Source: Streptomyces viridochromogenes (lineage in GTDB: Bacteria; Actinomycetota; Actinomycetes; Streptomycetales; Streptomycetaceae). From it: a stretch of 64,000 nucleotides of DNA. Under the pieces are notes generated by a model. The model worked only from the letters and a program-made list of their open reading frames with translations, did not search any database and had not been told where the DNA came from. Positions 40,880-50,696 of the stretch are shown here, one piece after another (position 1 is the stretch's first letter; every line of letters starts with the position of its first letter). The position numbers and the translations under genes were made by a program. Location of the stretch: positions 62,001 to 126,000 of the forward strand of contig NZ_LGUR01000173.1 of NCBI RefSeq assembly GCF_001270495.1, given 5' to 3'.

Positions 40880-42820
40880 TCACCGGTCATCAGCGTCCGG
40901 TCCCGCGCCGTACAGCGCCTCGATCTCCGCCGCGTACGCCACCGTCACCGCGTGCCGTTTCACCTTCAGGGACGGGGTGAGCAGGCCGTTGTCCTCGGTG
41001 AACTCGCCCTCGACCAGCGCGAACCTGCGGATCGACTCGGCGCGGGAGACGGCCTCGTTGGCGTGGTCGACGGCCTTCTGGACGTCGGCGCGCATGCGGG
41101 GGTCCTGAATCAGCTCGGAGAGTGGGGTGTCGGCGGGCATCTTGCGTACGGCCAGCCAGTGCGCCACGGCCTCCGGGTCGAGGGTGATGACGGCTGCGAT
41201 GAACGGGCGGTTGTCGCCGACGACGAGGCACTGGCCTATCGGGGGGCGGCTGCGGAGGCGGTCTTCCAGGACGGCCGGGGAGACGTTCTTGCCGCCGGAG
41301 GTGACGAGGATGTCCTTCTTGCGGCCGGTGATGGTGAGGTAGCCGTCCTCGTCGAGGCAGCCGAGGTCGCCGGTGGCGAACCAGTCGTCCTGGAGTACGG
41401 CGTCGGTGGCGGCCGGGTTGTTCCAGTAGGCGCCGAAGACTATGCCGCCCTTGATGAGGACCTCGCCGTCGTCGGCGATGCGGACCGCGGTGCCGGGGAC
41501 GGGCTGGCCGACCGTGCCCGGGCGGGGTTTCAGGGGCGGGACGATGGTGGCGGCGGCCGTCGTCTCGGTCAGGCCGTAGCCCTCGTAGACGATGATGCCG
41601 GCGGCGTAGAAGAACAGGTTGAGGTCGCGGTCGAGGGGGGAGCCGCCGCTGATGGCGTAGCGCATGCGGCCGCCGAGTTCCTTGCGGACGCGGCGGTAGA
41701 CCAGGAGGTCGTACAGGGCCCAGGCGGCGTAGAGGCCGGGGGTGGGGCCCTTGCCGGTGCCGAGGAACTTGTTCAGGTAGGACTCACCGAAGCGGACGGC
41801 GATGCGGTCGGCGCGGTCGAAGGAGGCGCCGCGGCCCATCTTCTCGGCCGTCGCCCTTCCGGTGTCGTGGATCTTCTCGAAGAGGTAGGGGACGCCGACC
41901 AGGAAGGTGGGGCGGAACTCCTTGAGGGCCGGGCGGAGTTCGTCGGGCTTGATGCTCGGACAGTGGCCGATCTCTATGCGGGCCATCAGGCAGGCGATCT
42001 GGAGGGTGCGGCCGAGGATGTGGGCGAGGGGGAGGAAGAGGAGGGTCGAGGCGGTCTGGTGGGTGACCTCCTTGAAGATGGGGTGCAGGAGTTCGACGGT
42101 GTTGGCCGCCTCGGCGTACAGGTTGGCGTGGGTGAGGACGCAGCCCTTCGGTCTGCCGGTGGTGCCGGACGTGTAGCAGACGGTCGCGACGGTGTCGGGG
42201 GTGACGGCCGTGCGGCGTTTGGTGATCTCCTCGTCGGGGACGTCGCGGCCGAGGGTGGTGAGGTCGGCGATCGCGCCTGCCGTCAACTCCCATATCCGGG
42301 GGGCGTGTTCATGGGCGGCCGTGCCCACGATGGCCGTGGCGGTGTTCTCGGCGTTCTCGGTGACGATGTGGCGGGCGCCGGAGTCGCGGACGATCCACTC
42401 CACCTGGTCGGCGGAGGAGGTGGCGTAGACGGGGACGGTCTGGCCTCCGGCGGCCCAGATGGCGAAGTCCAGGACCGCCCACTCGTAGCGGGTGCGGGAC
42501 ATCACGGCGACCCGGCCGCCCGGTTCGAGGCCGGCGGCGATCAACCCCTTGGCGACGGCGGCGACCTGGTCGGCGAAGGCTGCGGTGGTCACGGGGTGCC
42601 AGGTGCCGGCCTGTTCACGGCGGAGGGCCACCGCGTCGGGGGCCTCGGCCGCGTTGGTGAAGGGCAGGTCGGCGATGCTGCCGGTGGTGGCGGGCGGGGC
42701 GAGGGGTGGGGTGCGGGCCTCGCGGACCACGCCGACGGCGTCCTTGACGACCTCGACCCTGGTGCGGTCCATCAGGTCGGTGCGCTGCTTCGCCCGCTTC
42801 AGATCCTTGCGTACGCCCAT
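40880..42820 (-). CDS. fadD: long-chain acyl-CoA synthetase (AMP-binding)
   Basis: 646 residues, full length. P-loop YTSGTTGRPKG, adenine block YEGYGLTETTAA, TGDLGCLDEDGY, and GRKKDILVTSGGKNVSP with the C-terminal Lys (SLKVKRHAV) are all present. Activates fatty acids to acyl-CoA via acyl-AMP. ATG start at 42820. Alone on the minus strand; the promoter would lie in 42821-42977, shared with the divergent chorismate mutase gene. Confidence 0.92.
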   Translation of the reverse strand: MGVRKDLKRAKQRTDLMDRTRVEVVKDAVGVVREARTPPLAPPATTGSIADLPFTNAAEAPDAVALRREQAGTWHPVTTAAFADQVAAVAKGLIAAGLEPGGRVAVMSRTRYEWAVLDFAIWAAGGQTVPVYATSSADQVEWIVRDSGARHIVTENAENTATAIVGTAAHEHAPRIWELTAGAIADLTTLGRDVPDEEITKRRTAVTPDTVATVCYTSGTTGRPKGCVLTHANLYAEAANTVELLHPIFKEVTHQTASTLLFLPLAHILGRTLQIACLMARIEIGHCPSIKPDELRPALKEFRPTFLVGVPYLFEKIHDTGRATAEKMGRGASFDRADRIAVRFGESYLNKFLGTGKGPTPGLYAAWALYDLLVYRRVRKELGGRMRYAISGGSPLDRDLNLFFYAAGIIVYEGYGLTETTAAATIVPPLKPRPGTVGQPVPGTAVRIADDGEVLIKGGIVFGAYWNNPAATDAVLQDDWFATGDLGCLDEDGYLTITGRKKDILVTSGGKNVSPAVLEDRLRSRPPIGQCLVVGDNRPFIAAVITLDPEAVAHWLAVRKMPADTPLSELIQDPRMRADVQKAVDHANEAVSRAESIRRFALVEGEFTEDNGLLTPSLKVKRHAVTVAYAAEIEALYGAGPDADDR

Positions 42821-42977
42821 GGTGACTCCCGGGTACCAGTCGTACTTACCGGGGAGTCAACTTACTCGCGCGTAAGGAAAGGTCAATGGTTCACGCAAAG
42901 TGCGGGCGGGGTGCACCGGAAGGAGTGTGTGCTCTGTACGTTGCTGTACGACCACCTCCCCCACGGAAGGAACCCCC

Positions 42978-43610
42978 GTGCACTCCCGACGTCTCCGGTC
43001 CGCCCTGGTCGCCGTCTGCGCCGCCGCGGCCGTGTCCCTCGCCGGCGCCGCACCCGCCGCCGCACACTCCGCGACGCCCCCGGCGACGCACGCTTCGACT
43101 CCCGTTCGGGCGGCCTCCGTCTCCCCCGGACTCACCCCGCTGACCGACCTCTTCGCGGAGCGGCTCCTGCTCGCCGACAAGGTCGCCGCCGCCAAGTACG
43201 GCACCGACAAACCGATCGACGACCCGGTGCGCGAGCGGCAGATCCTGGACGACGTCGCCGTACGGGCGGCCGGGCTGGGCCTCGATCCTGACGGGGTGAA
43301 GGCCGTCTTCCGGGACCAGATCGAGGCCAACAAGCTGGTGCAGCGCGGGCTGTACGCACGCTGGGACGCGCACCCCGAGGAGCGGCCCACCGAGCGTCCT
43401 GACCTGGTCAAGGAGGTCCGGCCGCAACTCGACCGCATCACCACGGAGTTGCTGGACGCGTTGCGGGACACCCGGCGGCCACGGACGTCGCCGGCGTGCG
43501 AGCCGCGGCTGGTGGTGGCCGCCGTCCGGTCCGCGTACGGCCATGAGCTGGACGCGCTGCATGTCGAGGGCCTCGTACGGGCGCTGCCCTCCGTCTGCGC
43601 GGACTCCTGA
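42978..43610 (+). CDS. secreted chorismate mutase (AroQ-gamma type)
   Basis: 210 residues, GTG start after GGAAGG. Signal peptide (RRLRSALVAVCAAAAVSLAG, cleavage near PAAAHS). Mature AroQ helix bundle: LFAERLLLADKVAAAKYGTD, PVRERQILDDVAVRAAGLGL, FRDQIEANKLVQRGLYARW. Cytosolic homologues convert chorismate to prephenate; the secreted class has no settled role in Streptomyces. Two late Cys (ACEP and VCAD) may form a disulfide. Ends 26 bases from the convergent vWA gene. Confidence 0.88.
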   Translation: MHSRRLRSALVAVCAAAAVSLAGAAPAAAHSATPPATHASTPVRAASVSPGLTPLTDLFAERLLLADKVAAAKYGTDKPIDDPVRERQILDDVAVRAAGLGLDPDGVKAVFRDQIEANKLVQRGLYARWDAHPEERPTERPDLVKEVRPQLDRITTELLDALRDTRRPRTSPACEPRLVVAAVRSAYGHELDALHVEGLVRALPSVCADS

Positions 43611-43636
43611 GGCGCCGTTCCGGTCGCACCGCCGCC

Positions 43637-44991
43637 TCAGTCCATCAGCCGCTCCGCCCGGCCGACGGCCTCCGCCAGCTGCCGTACGTCCTCGTCCTCC
43701 GTCTCCTTCGCCAGGTCCTCGGCGTGGTCCGCGAGGCCCTGGAGGGACGGGGCGGCGGGGAGGGAGCTCCAGCGGGAGTCGCCGTCACGGAGGGCGTCGG
43801 CGAAGTAGGCGGCGGTCGCCGTCACCTGGAACCTCGCGGACGCGTCGTCCAGGGAGTCGTGCAGGGAGCCGGTCTCCAGCTGGCCCGACTTCTCGTGCGG
43901 GGCGCGGGTCTTCGGGTCGAGCCAGCGGACGCTCGCCGTGGCGAGGTGGCCTTCGGTGCCGGGCCTCGTGCGGACGGCGTAGAGGGCGGTGACCGTGTGG
44001 CCGGGGCCGATCTCGCCGCCGTCGACGCTGTCGTCGCGGAAGTCGTCGTCGGCGACCTGACGGTTGTCGTAGCCGAGGAGACGGAACTCCTTGACCGTCT
44101 GGGGGTCGAAGGCGACCTGGGCCTTGGCGTCGCGGGCGGTCAGGTCGATGTTCTGAGGGAGTCGGCGGCTGAAGAGCCGGTGGGCGTCCCGCTCGTTGGA
44201 GACGTACGTCGTGTGGCCGTCGCCCTTGTCGGCCAGGCGTTCCATCAGGGCGTCGCCGTAGTCGCTGCCGACGCCGACACCGAAGAGGGTGATGCCGTGT
44301 TCGCGGCGCTCGGACGCGATGCGTTCGAGGATGGTGTCGGCGTCCGTGTCGCCCGTGTTGGCCAGGGCGTCGGAGATGAGGACGACACGGTTGGTGGCGC
44401 CTTGGCGCAGGCCCTCGACGGCTGTCTCGTAGCCGGTCTCCATGCCCGCGCCCAGGTTGGTGGAGTCGGTGGGCTCCAGGTTGTCGATGGCGTCGTGGAT
44501 CTCGTCCCGGTTGCCGTCCAGGCGGGTCATCGGCAGGACCGTCTCGGCCTCGTCGCTGAAGGTGACGAGGGCGACCGAGTCGTCGTCGCGGAGTTGGTCC
44601 GTCATGTGCCCGAGGGAGTCCTGGGCCAGGTCCAGGCGGCCCGGTTCGGCCATGGAGCCGGAGATGTCGATGACGAAGGTGAGGGCGGCGGGCGGGCGTT
44701 CGTCGGGGTCGGGGGCGGGGCGGGTGGCCAGGCCCACGCGGACCAGGGACCAGTCCTCGCGTTCGGTGCGGGCGCCGTCGACGGTCACCGTGAAGCCGTT
44801 GCCGCCCGGGCGGTCGTAGTCCTGGCGGAAGCTGTTGACGAACTCCTCGGGGCGGACCGTCGCCGGGTCGGGCAGGCGGCCCTCGGCGAGGGTGCGGCGG
44901 GCGTAGCCGTAGGGAGCGGGGGCGACGTCGAGGGGGAAGGGGGGGAGGGAGGCGGGGGCGGGGGGGGAAACGCGGGGGGCCTCTCCTAGTC
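43637..44991 (-). pseudogene. vWA-domain protein, C-terminal part, split by a frameshift
   Basis: In this frame the sequence runs, unbroken by stops, from about 44991: LGEAPRVSPP, LDVAPAPYGYARRTLAEGRL, PATVRPEEFVNSFRQDY, TVDGARTEREDW, then a vWA domain with MIDAS motif DISGS (FVIDISGSM), LISDALANTGDTDAD and later beta-rich parts. Family members are lipoproteins with this exact order, but the lipoprotein N-terminus here is in the other frame (44986-45240). A GTG at 44788 could start a short form, but it would cut a conserved block. Either a real frameshift in the C/G runs near 44990, a sequencing error, or recoding. Confidence 0.7.
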
Positions 44992-45240
44992 GGGGTCGGG
45001 GGCGAAATCGCGGGAGTCCTCTCCCTCTCCCTCGCCTTCGCGTTGGTCGCCCTGACCGCCCTGGCTGTACGCGGGGGCCGGGAAGCCGCCCCCGCTGTTG
45101 CCGCCTCCCTTGTTGCCCTCCGCCGCACGGCCCCCGCGGTCGCTGCTGTCGCCCGCGCCGCAGCCGGTGAGCAGCAGCCCGACCGCGGTGGTGAGTGCCA
45201 GCAGTGTCTTGTTCAGCCGTCGTGTGTGGTACCGCTCCAT
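44986..45240 (-). pseudogene. vWA lipoprotein, N-terminal fragment (lipobox)
   Basis: 84 residues. Lipoprotein signal peptide with lipobox LLTGC (Cys27), then a Gly/Ser/Arg-rich linker ending DSRDFAPDPD and a TAG stop at 44986-44988. One base difference near GACTAGG would carry the frame into LGEAPRVSPP of the downstream vWA part. Together they would give a membrane-anchored vWA lipoprotein of about 535 residues. ATG start at 45240. Confidence 0.7.
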
Positions 45241-45387
45241 CGGCCGTTCCCCCTTGGTCCGTTGACGTCGACTTCTGTGACTGTGACGGGCCGGGGGGCC
45301 GGAACGTGCGTTACGGAGGGTTGCGGATGCGTCTCGAAGAGGGCACGAGAGCTGCCTGCCGAGACCGGTGGGTGATCTTCCGGTGAC

Positions 45388-46254
45388 CTACGACACCACG
45401 TCCTTGCGGGCGAAACCGCGGAAGGCCAGCGCGAACAGCACCAGGGCGTACGTTACCGACAGGGACGTGCCCTGGATCATGTCGGACCAGTCGAGCTGGG
45501 GCCGTACGGCGTCGAGCCAGGCGTACTGCCAGTGCGCGGGCAGGAAGTCGCGCCAGTCGCCGAGGGCCGTCACCTCGTCGAGGACGTTGCCGATGATGGT
45601 CAGGCCGACCGCGCCGCCGACCGCGCCCAGCGGCGCGTCCGTCCGCGTGGACAGCCAGAACGCCAGGGCTGCGGTGACGAGTTGGGAGATGAAGATGTAC
45701 GCCACCGTGATCAGCAGACGCTGGGCCGCGGTTCCGGGGGCCAGCGAGTCGCCGGTGGGGAGCTGGAGCGGGCCCCAGCCGTAGGCCGCCGTGCCGACCG
45801 CGAGGGCCACCAGCGGGAGCAGGATCATCGCGGCCAGGCTGAGGGTGAGGCCGACGACCAGCTTGGACCACAGCAGGCGGGCCCGGGGCACGGGCGCGGC
45901 CAGCAGATAGCGCAGGGAGGACCAGCTGGCCTCCGAGGCGACCGTGTCCCCGCAGAAGAGGGCGACGGGGACGACGAGCAGGAAGCCCGCGGAGGCGAAC
46001 AGGTTGACCGCGGCGAAGTTCGCCCCGGACAGCGTGGCCGTGTCCATCAGACCGGCCTGGTTGTTGCCCGATCCCGGACCGCCGCCCACCTGGAAGGCGA
46101 TCAGCAGGACGAACGGCAGGGCGAACAGGATGCCGCCCATGACCAGGGTGCGGCGCCGCTTCAGCTGCCGGACCAGTTCGACCCGGATCGGCAGCGTGCG
46201 GCCCGCGCGGTAGCCGTCGGCGACCTCCGCGCGCTCGGTCGTCGTGCTGCTCAT
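45388..46254 (-). CDS. ABC transporter permease
   Basis: 288 residues, six predicted membrane spans (e.g. LVMGGILFALPFVLLIAF, FLLVVPVALFCG, LIGNVLDE region) of the ABC-2 / YfiS-like type. CGDTVASEASWSSLRYLLAA is the conserved cytoplasmic block of this family. It pairs with the ATPase fused to the hydrolase just upstream (ATGA overlap). Likely exporter; substrate unknown. Confidence 0.87.
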   Translation of the reverse strand: MSSTTTERAEVADGYRAGRTLPIRVELVRQLKRRRTLVMGGILFALPFVLLIAFQVGGGPGSGNNQAGLMDTATLSGANFAAVNLFASAGFLLVVPVALFCGDTVASEASWSSLRYLLAAPVPRARLLWSKLVVGLTLSLAAMILLPLVALAVGTAAYGWGPLQLPTGDSLAPGTAAQRLLITVAYIFISQLVTAALAFWLSTRTDAPLGAVGGAVGLTIIGNVLDEVTALGDWRDFLPAHWQYAWLDAVRPQLDWSDMIQGTSLSVTYALVLFALAFRGFARKDVVS

Positions 46255-48908
46255 GCGGAGTCTCCGATCAGGGTGAGGAAGGCGTCTTCGAGGCGGCGGT
46301 GCGGGCCCACCGACTCGACGGGCACTTCCAGCCGGACGAGTTCGGCGACCAGGCGCCGTGCGCTGCCGTCCGCGTCGAGCCGTACGACGAGACCGTCGTC
46401 GGCGCGCACCGCCGAGGCCACGCCCGGCAGGGCGGCGACCTTCTCGACGACGGGCTCGTCCACGGGTTCCGCGGTGCCCACGAGGAGGGTGTCGCCGGAG
46501 CCGATGATCTCGCTGACGGGGCCCGCCTGGACGAGTTGGCCGTGGTCCATCACCACGAGGTGGGTGCAGGTCTGCTCGACCTCCGCCAGCAGGTGGCTGG
46601 AGACGATGACCGTGCGTCCGGCCGCCGCGTACCGGATCATGACCTCGCGCATCTCGCGGATCTGTGGCGGGTCGAGGCCGTTCGTCGGCTCGTCGAGGAT
46701 CAGCAGGTCCGGCAGGCCGAGCATGGCCTGGGCGATGGCGAGGCGCTGACGCATGCCCTGGGAGTAGGTGCGGACGGCTCGCGCGAGCGCGTCGCCGAGG
46801 CCCGCGATCCGCAGGGCCTCGTCGAGGTGGGCGTCCTGCGGCGGGCGGCCGGTGGCCTGCCAGTACAGTTCCAGGTTCTCGCGGCCGGACAGGTGCGGGA
46901 GGAAGCCCGCGCCCTCGACGAAGGCGCCGACGCGGGAGAGCACCGGGGCGCCCGGCGCGATCGCGTGGCCGAAGACGCGGATCTCGCCGCCGTCCGGCTT
47001 GATCAGGCCCATCAGCATGCGCAGGGTCGTCGTCTTGCCCGCGCCGTTCGGTCCGAGCAGGCCGAGCACCTGGCCCTTCTCCACCCGGAAGGACAGGTCC
47101 TTGACGGCGTAACGGTCGGCGGACTTGGCGTAGCGCTTGCTCAAGTCGGTGATCTGGAGCGGCACTTCGGCCAGTGCGGGGTCGGGGGCGGCCGGTGCCG
47201 TGGTGCGGCGCCGTCCGGTCGCCAGCAGGGCGAGCGCGATCACCCCGCCGGTCAGGGGCAGCCACCACACCCAGGCGGGCAGCGACGCGGGCGAGTTCGT
47301 GTCACCGAGCGCCGAGGGGACCTTGAGGTCGCCCTTCAGGGAGACGGTGTACGTCGCCGGGGCCGCCGGGGAGGCGTAGCCGAGGTCCGTGGAGGCGAGG
47401 ACCAGCCGCAGGCGGTGGCCGTCGTCGACCTCGTGGTCGATCGCGGGCAGGGTGATCTTGACGTCCTTGCCGGCCTTCGCGCCCTCGACCCGGAGGGGCT
47501 CGACGAGCTGCGAGGGCAGCACCTGACTGGCCTGACCGCCCGGGCCGACGTCGTACAGCTTGGCGAAGAGCACCGCGTCGTCGCTCGTGGACTTCACGTG
47601 GACGGTGGCCGTCGGCGACCCGGTGATCTGCAGGTCCTCCCGGACGGGCGCCGACTCGAAGGCGGCGAACTGGCCCGGGAAGTCGAGGGACACCCCGATG
47701 CCGAGCGAGGACAGCTGGGACAGTCCGCCGGCGCTGCCGAGTCCGGGCAGGGCCGACACGGCGGGCGGACTGGCGCCGGCCGGGTTCTCGAAGCTCTGCT
47801 CCCGCCCGGTGAGGGCGATCGAGCGCGGGCCGCTCTCCAGGCCGGGGTACTTGTCCGCGCTCACCCCGCTCAGCCGGGGCTCGCCGTCTCCGCTGCCGTT
47901 GCCGAGGGTGCGGGTGACGCGGAACTCGGGGCCGGTGTCGGCGCTCTTGTCGTTCTTGAGGTAGCGGTCGAACCAGGTCCGTACCCGCTCCTGGATCCGG
48001 CCCGTCTCCATGTCGCCGCCGTCGTGGCCGCCCGCGATCCAGTCGACGTCGACGGGTGCGCCGTTGGCGCGGATCGCCTTCGCGGCGGCGTCGGCCTGGT
48101 CCAGCGGGAAGAGGGAGTCGGTCTGGCCCTGCATCAGCAGGGTGGGGACCTTGATGCGGTCGCCGACGGCGGACGGCGAGCGCTCCTGAAGCATCCGCTC
48201 GGCCTGCGCGTCCGGAGTGCCGGACTCCGCGACCCGCTCGTACATCTCGCAGATCTGCTTCTCGAACTTCTCGCAGCCGCCGGCCGAGTTGACGAAGATG
48301 CCCGCCCAGAGCTTCTTGAAGACGCCGTTCGGGAACAGGGCGTCCGAGAGGTTCCAGTACGTGATCGCCGGTGCGATGGCGTCCACCCGGTCGTCGTACC
48401 CGGCGGCGAGCAGGGAGATCGCGCCTCCGTAGGAGCCGCCCGCCATGCCCACGCGCGGGTCGCCGGCCTTGTCGAGCTCCACCTGGGGCTGCTTCGCCAG
48501 CCAGTCGAGCAGCTTGGAGACGTCGGCGACCTCGCCCTTCGGGTCGTTCAGCCCGACCTTGCCGGTCGACTTGCCGAAGCTGCGGGCCGACCAGGTCAGA
48601 ACGGCGTACCCGTCCCGGGCGAGGTCCTCGGCCTGCTGCCGTACGTCGTCCTTGCTGCCGCCGAAGCCGTGCGCGAGGAGGACGGCGGGACGGCGGCCGC
48701 TCCCGGCGGTCGTGAAGTACGAGGTGTCGATCCGCACCCCGTCGCCCATGTCCATGACGCGGTCGGCGTGCCGTACCGCCGGCGCGTCGTCCGAGGCGGC
48801 GGCGGTCCATGTCCCGGCACCGGCGAGGACGATGACGGAGGCCACGCCGGCGATCCACCGGCGCGGCCTCCGTACGCGCCCCCGCAGTGCGGGCAGTCGA
48901 AGATCCAT
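46251..48908 (-). CDS. fusion of secreted S15/CocE-type hydrolase, membrane anchor and ABC ATPase
   Basis: 885 residues. N-terminal membrane/signal segment (WIAGVASVIVLAGAGTW), then an alpha/beta hydrolase of the X-Pro dipeptidyl-peptidase/CocE class: LLAHGFGGSKDD, nucleophile GGSYGG, D in QTDSLFPL, H in GGHDGGD, then a jelly-roll C-domain (to about 535). A membrane span (PAWVWWLPLTGGVIALALLA) at about 553-572 follows, and a full ABC ATPase (590-885: GPNGAGKT, SQGMRQRL, LLILDEPTNG, His switch SSH). The order puts the hydrolase outside and the ATPase inside. No stop or frameshift separates them. It supplies the ATPase for the permease downstream. Confidence 0.87.
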   Translation of the reverse strand: MDLRLPALRGRVRRPRRWIAGVASVIVLAGAGTWTAAASDDAPAVRHADRVMDMGDGVRIDTSYFTTAGSGRRPAVLLAHGFGGSKDDVRQQAEDLARDGYAVLTWSARSFGKSTGKVGLNDPKGEVADVSKLLDWLAKQPQVELDKAGDPRVGMAGGSYGGAISLLAAGYDDRVDAIAPAITYWNLSDALFPNGVFKKLWAGIFVNSAGGCEKFEKQICEMYERVAESGTPDAQAERMLQERSPSAVGDRIKVPTLLMQGQTDSLFPLDQADAAAKAIRANGAPVDVDWIAGGHDGGDMETGRIQERVRTWFDRYLKNDKSADTGPEFRVTRTLGNGSGDGEPRLSGVSADKYPGLESGPRSIALTGREQSFENPAGASPPAVSALPGLGSAGGLSQLSSLGIGVSLDFPGQFAAFESAPVREDLQITGSPTATVHVKSTSDDAVLFAKLYDVGPGGQASQVLPSQLVEPLRVEGAKAGKDVKITLPAIDHEVDDGHRLRLVLASTDLGYASPAAPATYTVSLKGDLKVPSALGDTNSPASLPAWVWWLPLTGGVIALALLATGRRRTTAPAAPDPALAEVPLQITDLSKRYAKSADRYAVKDLSFRVEKGQVLGLLGPNGAGKTTTLRMLMGLIKPDGGEIRVFGHAIAPGAPVLSRVGAFVEGAGFLPHLSGRENLELYWQATGRPPQDAHLDEALRIAGLGDALARAVRTYSQGMRQRLAIAQAMLGLPDLLILDEPTNGLDPPQIREMREVMIRYAAAGRTVIVSSHLLAEVEQTCTHLVVMDHGQLVQAGPVSEIIGSGDTLLVGTAEPVDEPVVEKVAALPGVASAVRADDGLVVRLDADGSARRLVAELVRLEVPVESVGPHRRLEDAFLTLIGDSA

Positions 48909-49021
48909 GGTTCAACGGTACGGGGCCAACCTGTCGGTCAGTTATCGACCGAGGGCTGAATCGCGGGCCCTTCCAGGGGGGTACAGGGCCGCTTCCATAT
49001 ACCGCGTTCGTGGTACGACGG

Positions 49022-50536
49022 CTAAGAACTCGGTCCGTTCTGTGACCCGCCGACTGCGGGTTCGTCGTGGCTGGTCGCGCCCACGCGGCGGTAGCCGCAT
49101 GTCGATGACGGCCCCGCGCCCCTGAAGGGCGCCTGCTCGTCCGTCGGTATCGAGACCAGCCAGCGTGTGTGGCGGCGCGGGCGCAGGTACAGCGCCCAGT
49201 ACAGGGTCGCCACCGCCGTTGTTCCACCCGTCCACAGCAGGTGCGACGCCTCCTGCTGGCTCAGGATATACACCAGGACCGCGATCAGCAGGACCGGCAT
49301 CGCGGGCCACAGCGGCATGCGCCACGCCGGGGTGTGCTTGTGGGGAGCGCGGCGGGACAGCAGGGCCGCGACTGCGACGAGCAGGTACATCCCCGTCACC
49401 GAGACCCCCGTCACGCCGTACAGGGTGTCGAGGTTGACGAAGCACAGGGCGGCGCCGGGTATGCCGACCGCGAGGGTGGCGACCCACGGGGAGCCGAAGC
49501 GGCCGAGCCTGGCGAGGACTTGGTTCATCGGCTCGGGCCAGGCCTTGTCGCGGGCCGAGGCGAACAGCACGCGGGAGTTCTGGATGACCATGACGATGCC
49601 CGCGTTGATGATCGCCAGGGCCACGCAGAGGCTGACGAAGGTGCCGACCGCGGAGTTGGACCAGGCGGTGACCATGGAGCTGATGTCGCCGCCGGTCAGC
49701 TCCCCGATGTCGGACGCGCCCAGGGTGATGGCGGCGACCGGGACCAGGATGATCACGGCGGAGATGGCGAGGGTGGCCAGCACCGTGCGGGCGACGTTGC
49801 GGCGCGGGTGCTCCATCTCCTCGGAGAGGTAGACGGCGGTCGAGAAGCCCTGGGTGACGAAGAGGGCGATCGCGAGTCCGGAGACGATCAGCAGGGCCGT
49901 CACGGTGTCGGTACGGCCGTCCGCGCCCGCCACCTCCATGGAGACCAGGCTCGCGGGGCCGCGCTCGGCGTGCGCGAACCCGAGCACCGCCACCACGGCC
50001 GCGGCGATGACCTCCAGGACCAGGAAGACGCCGGTGATCCAGGCGTTGGCGCGCAGGTCGAGCAGGCCGGCGAGGGTGGCGAGCAGCATCACGCCGGCGC
50101 CGGCCAGGGACGGGTCGAGACGGACGATCGGTGCGAGGTAGTCGGCCGTGCCCATGGCGATCACCGGCGGGACGATCATGACGACCAGCACGGAGAGCAC
50201 GAAGACCAGCCAGCCCGCGAGCCGCCCGGCCAGCGTGGACACCATCGCGTACTCGCCGCCCGCGCTGGGGATGAGGGTCCCCAGCTCCGAGTAGCAGAAC
50301 GCCACGGCGACGCACAGCAGGGAGCCGATGGCGATCGTCAGGGCGGTGGCGGTGCCGAGCGAGCCGAACAGGTCGGGCACGACCACGAAGAGGGTGGACG
50401 CCGGGGTCACGCAGGAGAGCGTGAGCAGCGTGCCGCCGACCACGCCGATCGAGCGCTTGAGCTTCCGGGGGCTGTCCTGGGGGCCGTCCGACGCCTCGAC
50501 GACGGCGCCCTCGACAGGGGTGAGGGTGTCGGTCAC
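49022..50536 (-). CDS. APC-family amino acid permease
   Basis: 504 residues, 12 predicted membrane spans, GTG start. The first span block SIGVVGGTLLTLSCVTPAST and SAGGEYAMVSTLAG (second helix) are typical of the APC superfamily; NAWITGVFLVLEVIAA and NSRVLFASARDKAWP follow. Imports an amino acid or amine, coupled to protons. A Ser/Gly-rich cytosolic tail ends it. Two inverted repeats lie upstream. Confidence 0.88.
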   Translation of the reverse strand: MTDTLTPVEGAVVEASDGPQDSPRKLKRSIGVVGGTLLTLSCVTPASTLFVVVPDLFGSLGTATALTIAIGSLLCVAVAFCYSELGTLIPSAGGEYAMVSTLAGRLAGWLVFVLSVLVVMIVPPVIAMGTADYLAPIVRLDPSLAGAGVMLLATLAGLLDLRANAWITGVFLVLEVIAAAVVAVLGFAHAERGPASLVSMEVAGADGRTDTVTALLIVSGLAIALFVTQGFSTAVYLSEEMEHPRRNVARTVLATLAISAVIILVPVAAITLGASDIGELTGGDISSMVTAWSNSAVGTFVSLCVALAIINAGIVMVIQNSRVLFASARDKAWPEPMNQVLARLGRFGSPWVATLAVGIPGAALCFVNLDTLYGVTGVSVTGMYLLVAVAALLSRRAPHKHTPAWRMPLWPAMPVLLIAVLVYILSQQEASHLLWTGGTTAVATLYWALYLRPRRHTRWLVSIPTDEQAPFRGAGPSSTCGYRRVGATSHDEPAVGGSQNGPSS

Positions 50537-50550
50537 GAGGGGGATGCAAC

Positions 50551-50574
50551 ATTGACGGAAACCATCACGTCAAT
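50551..50574. promoter_or_regulatory. inverted repeat ATTGACG-N10-CGTCAAT
   Basis: Perfect 7-bp arms, 14 bases upstream of the permease start. Shares the half-site TTGACG with a second repeat at 50612-50636. Likely an operator for the APC permease gene. Confidence 0.5.
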
Positions 50575-50611
50575 GGCTCATTACCTACGGAATTCGTTGT
50601 CGAATGGCATC

Positions 50612-50636
50612 TTGACGCGTGTTAGCGTTGCGTCAA
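50612..50636. promoter_or_regulatory. inverted repeat TTGACGC-N11-GCGTCAA
   Basis: Perfect 7-bp arms. On the minus strand TTGACGC could also serve as a -35. Together with the repeat at 50551 it makes four TTGACG/CGTCAA half-sites in 86 bases. Confidence 0.5.
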
Positions 50637-50696
50637 AGCCGTGTACAGCACGACTTTCGAGCATGCGGGAACCGCAGCGCGGGCCCGCAAAAAAAT

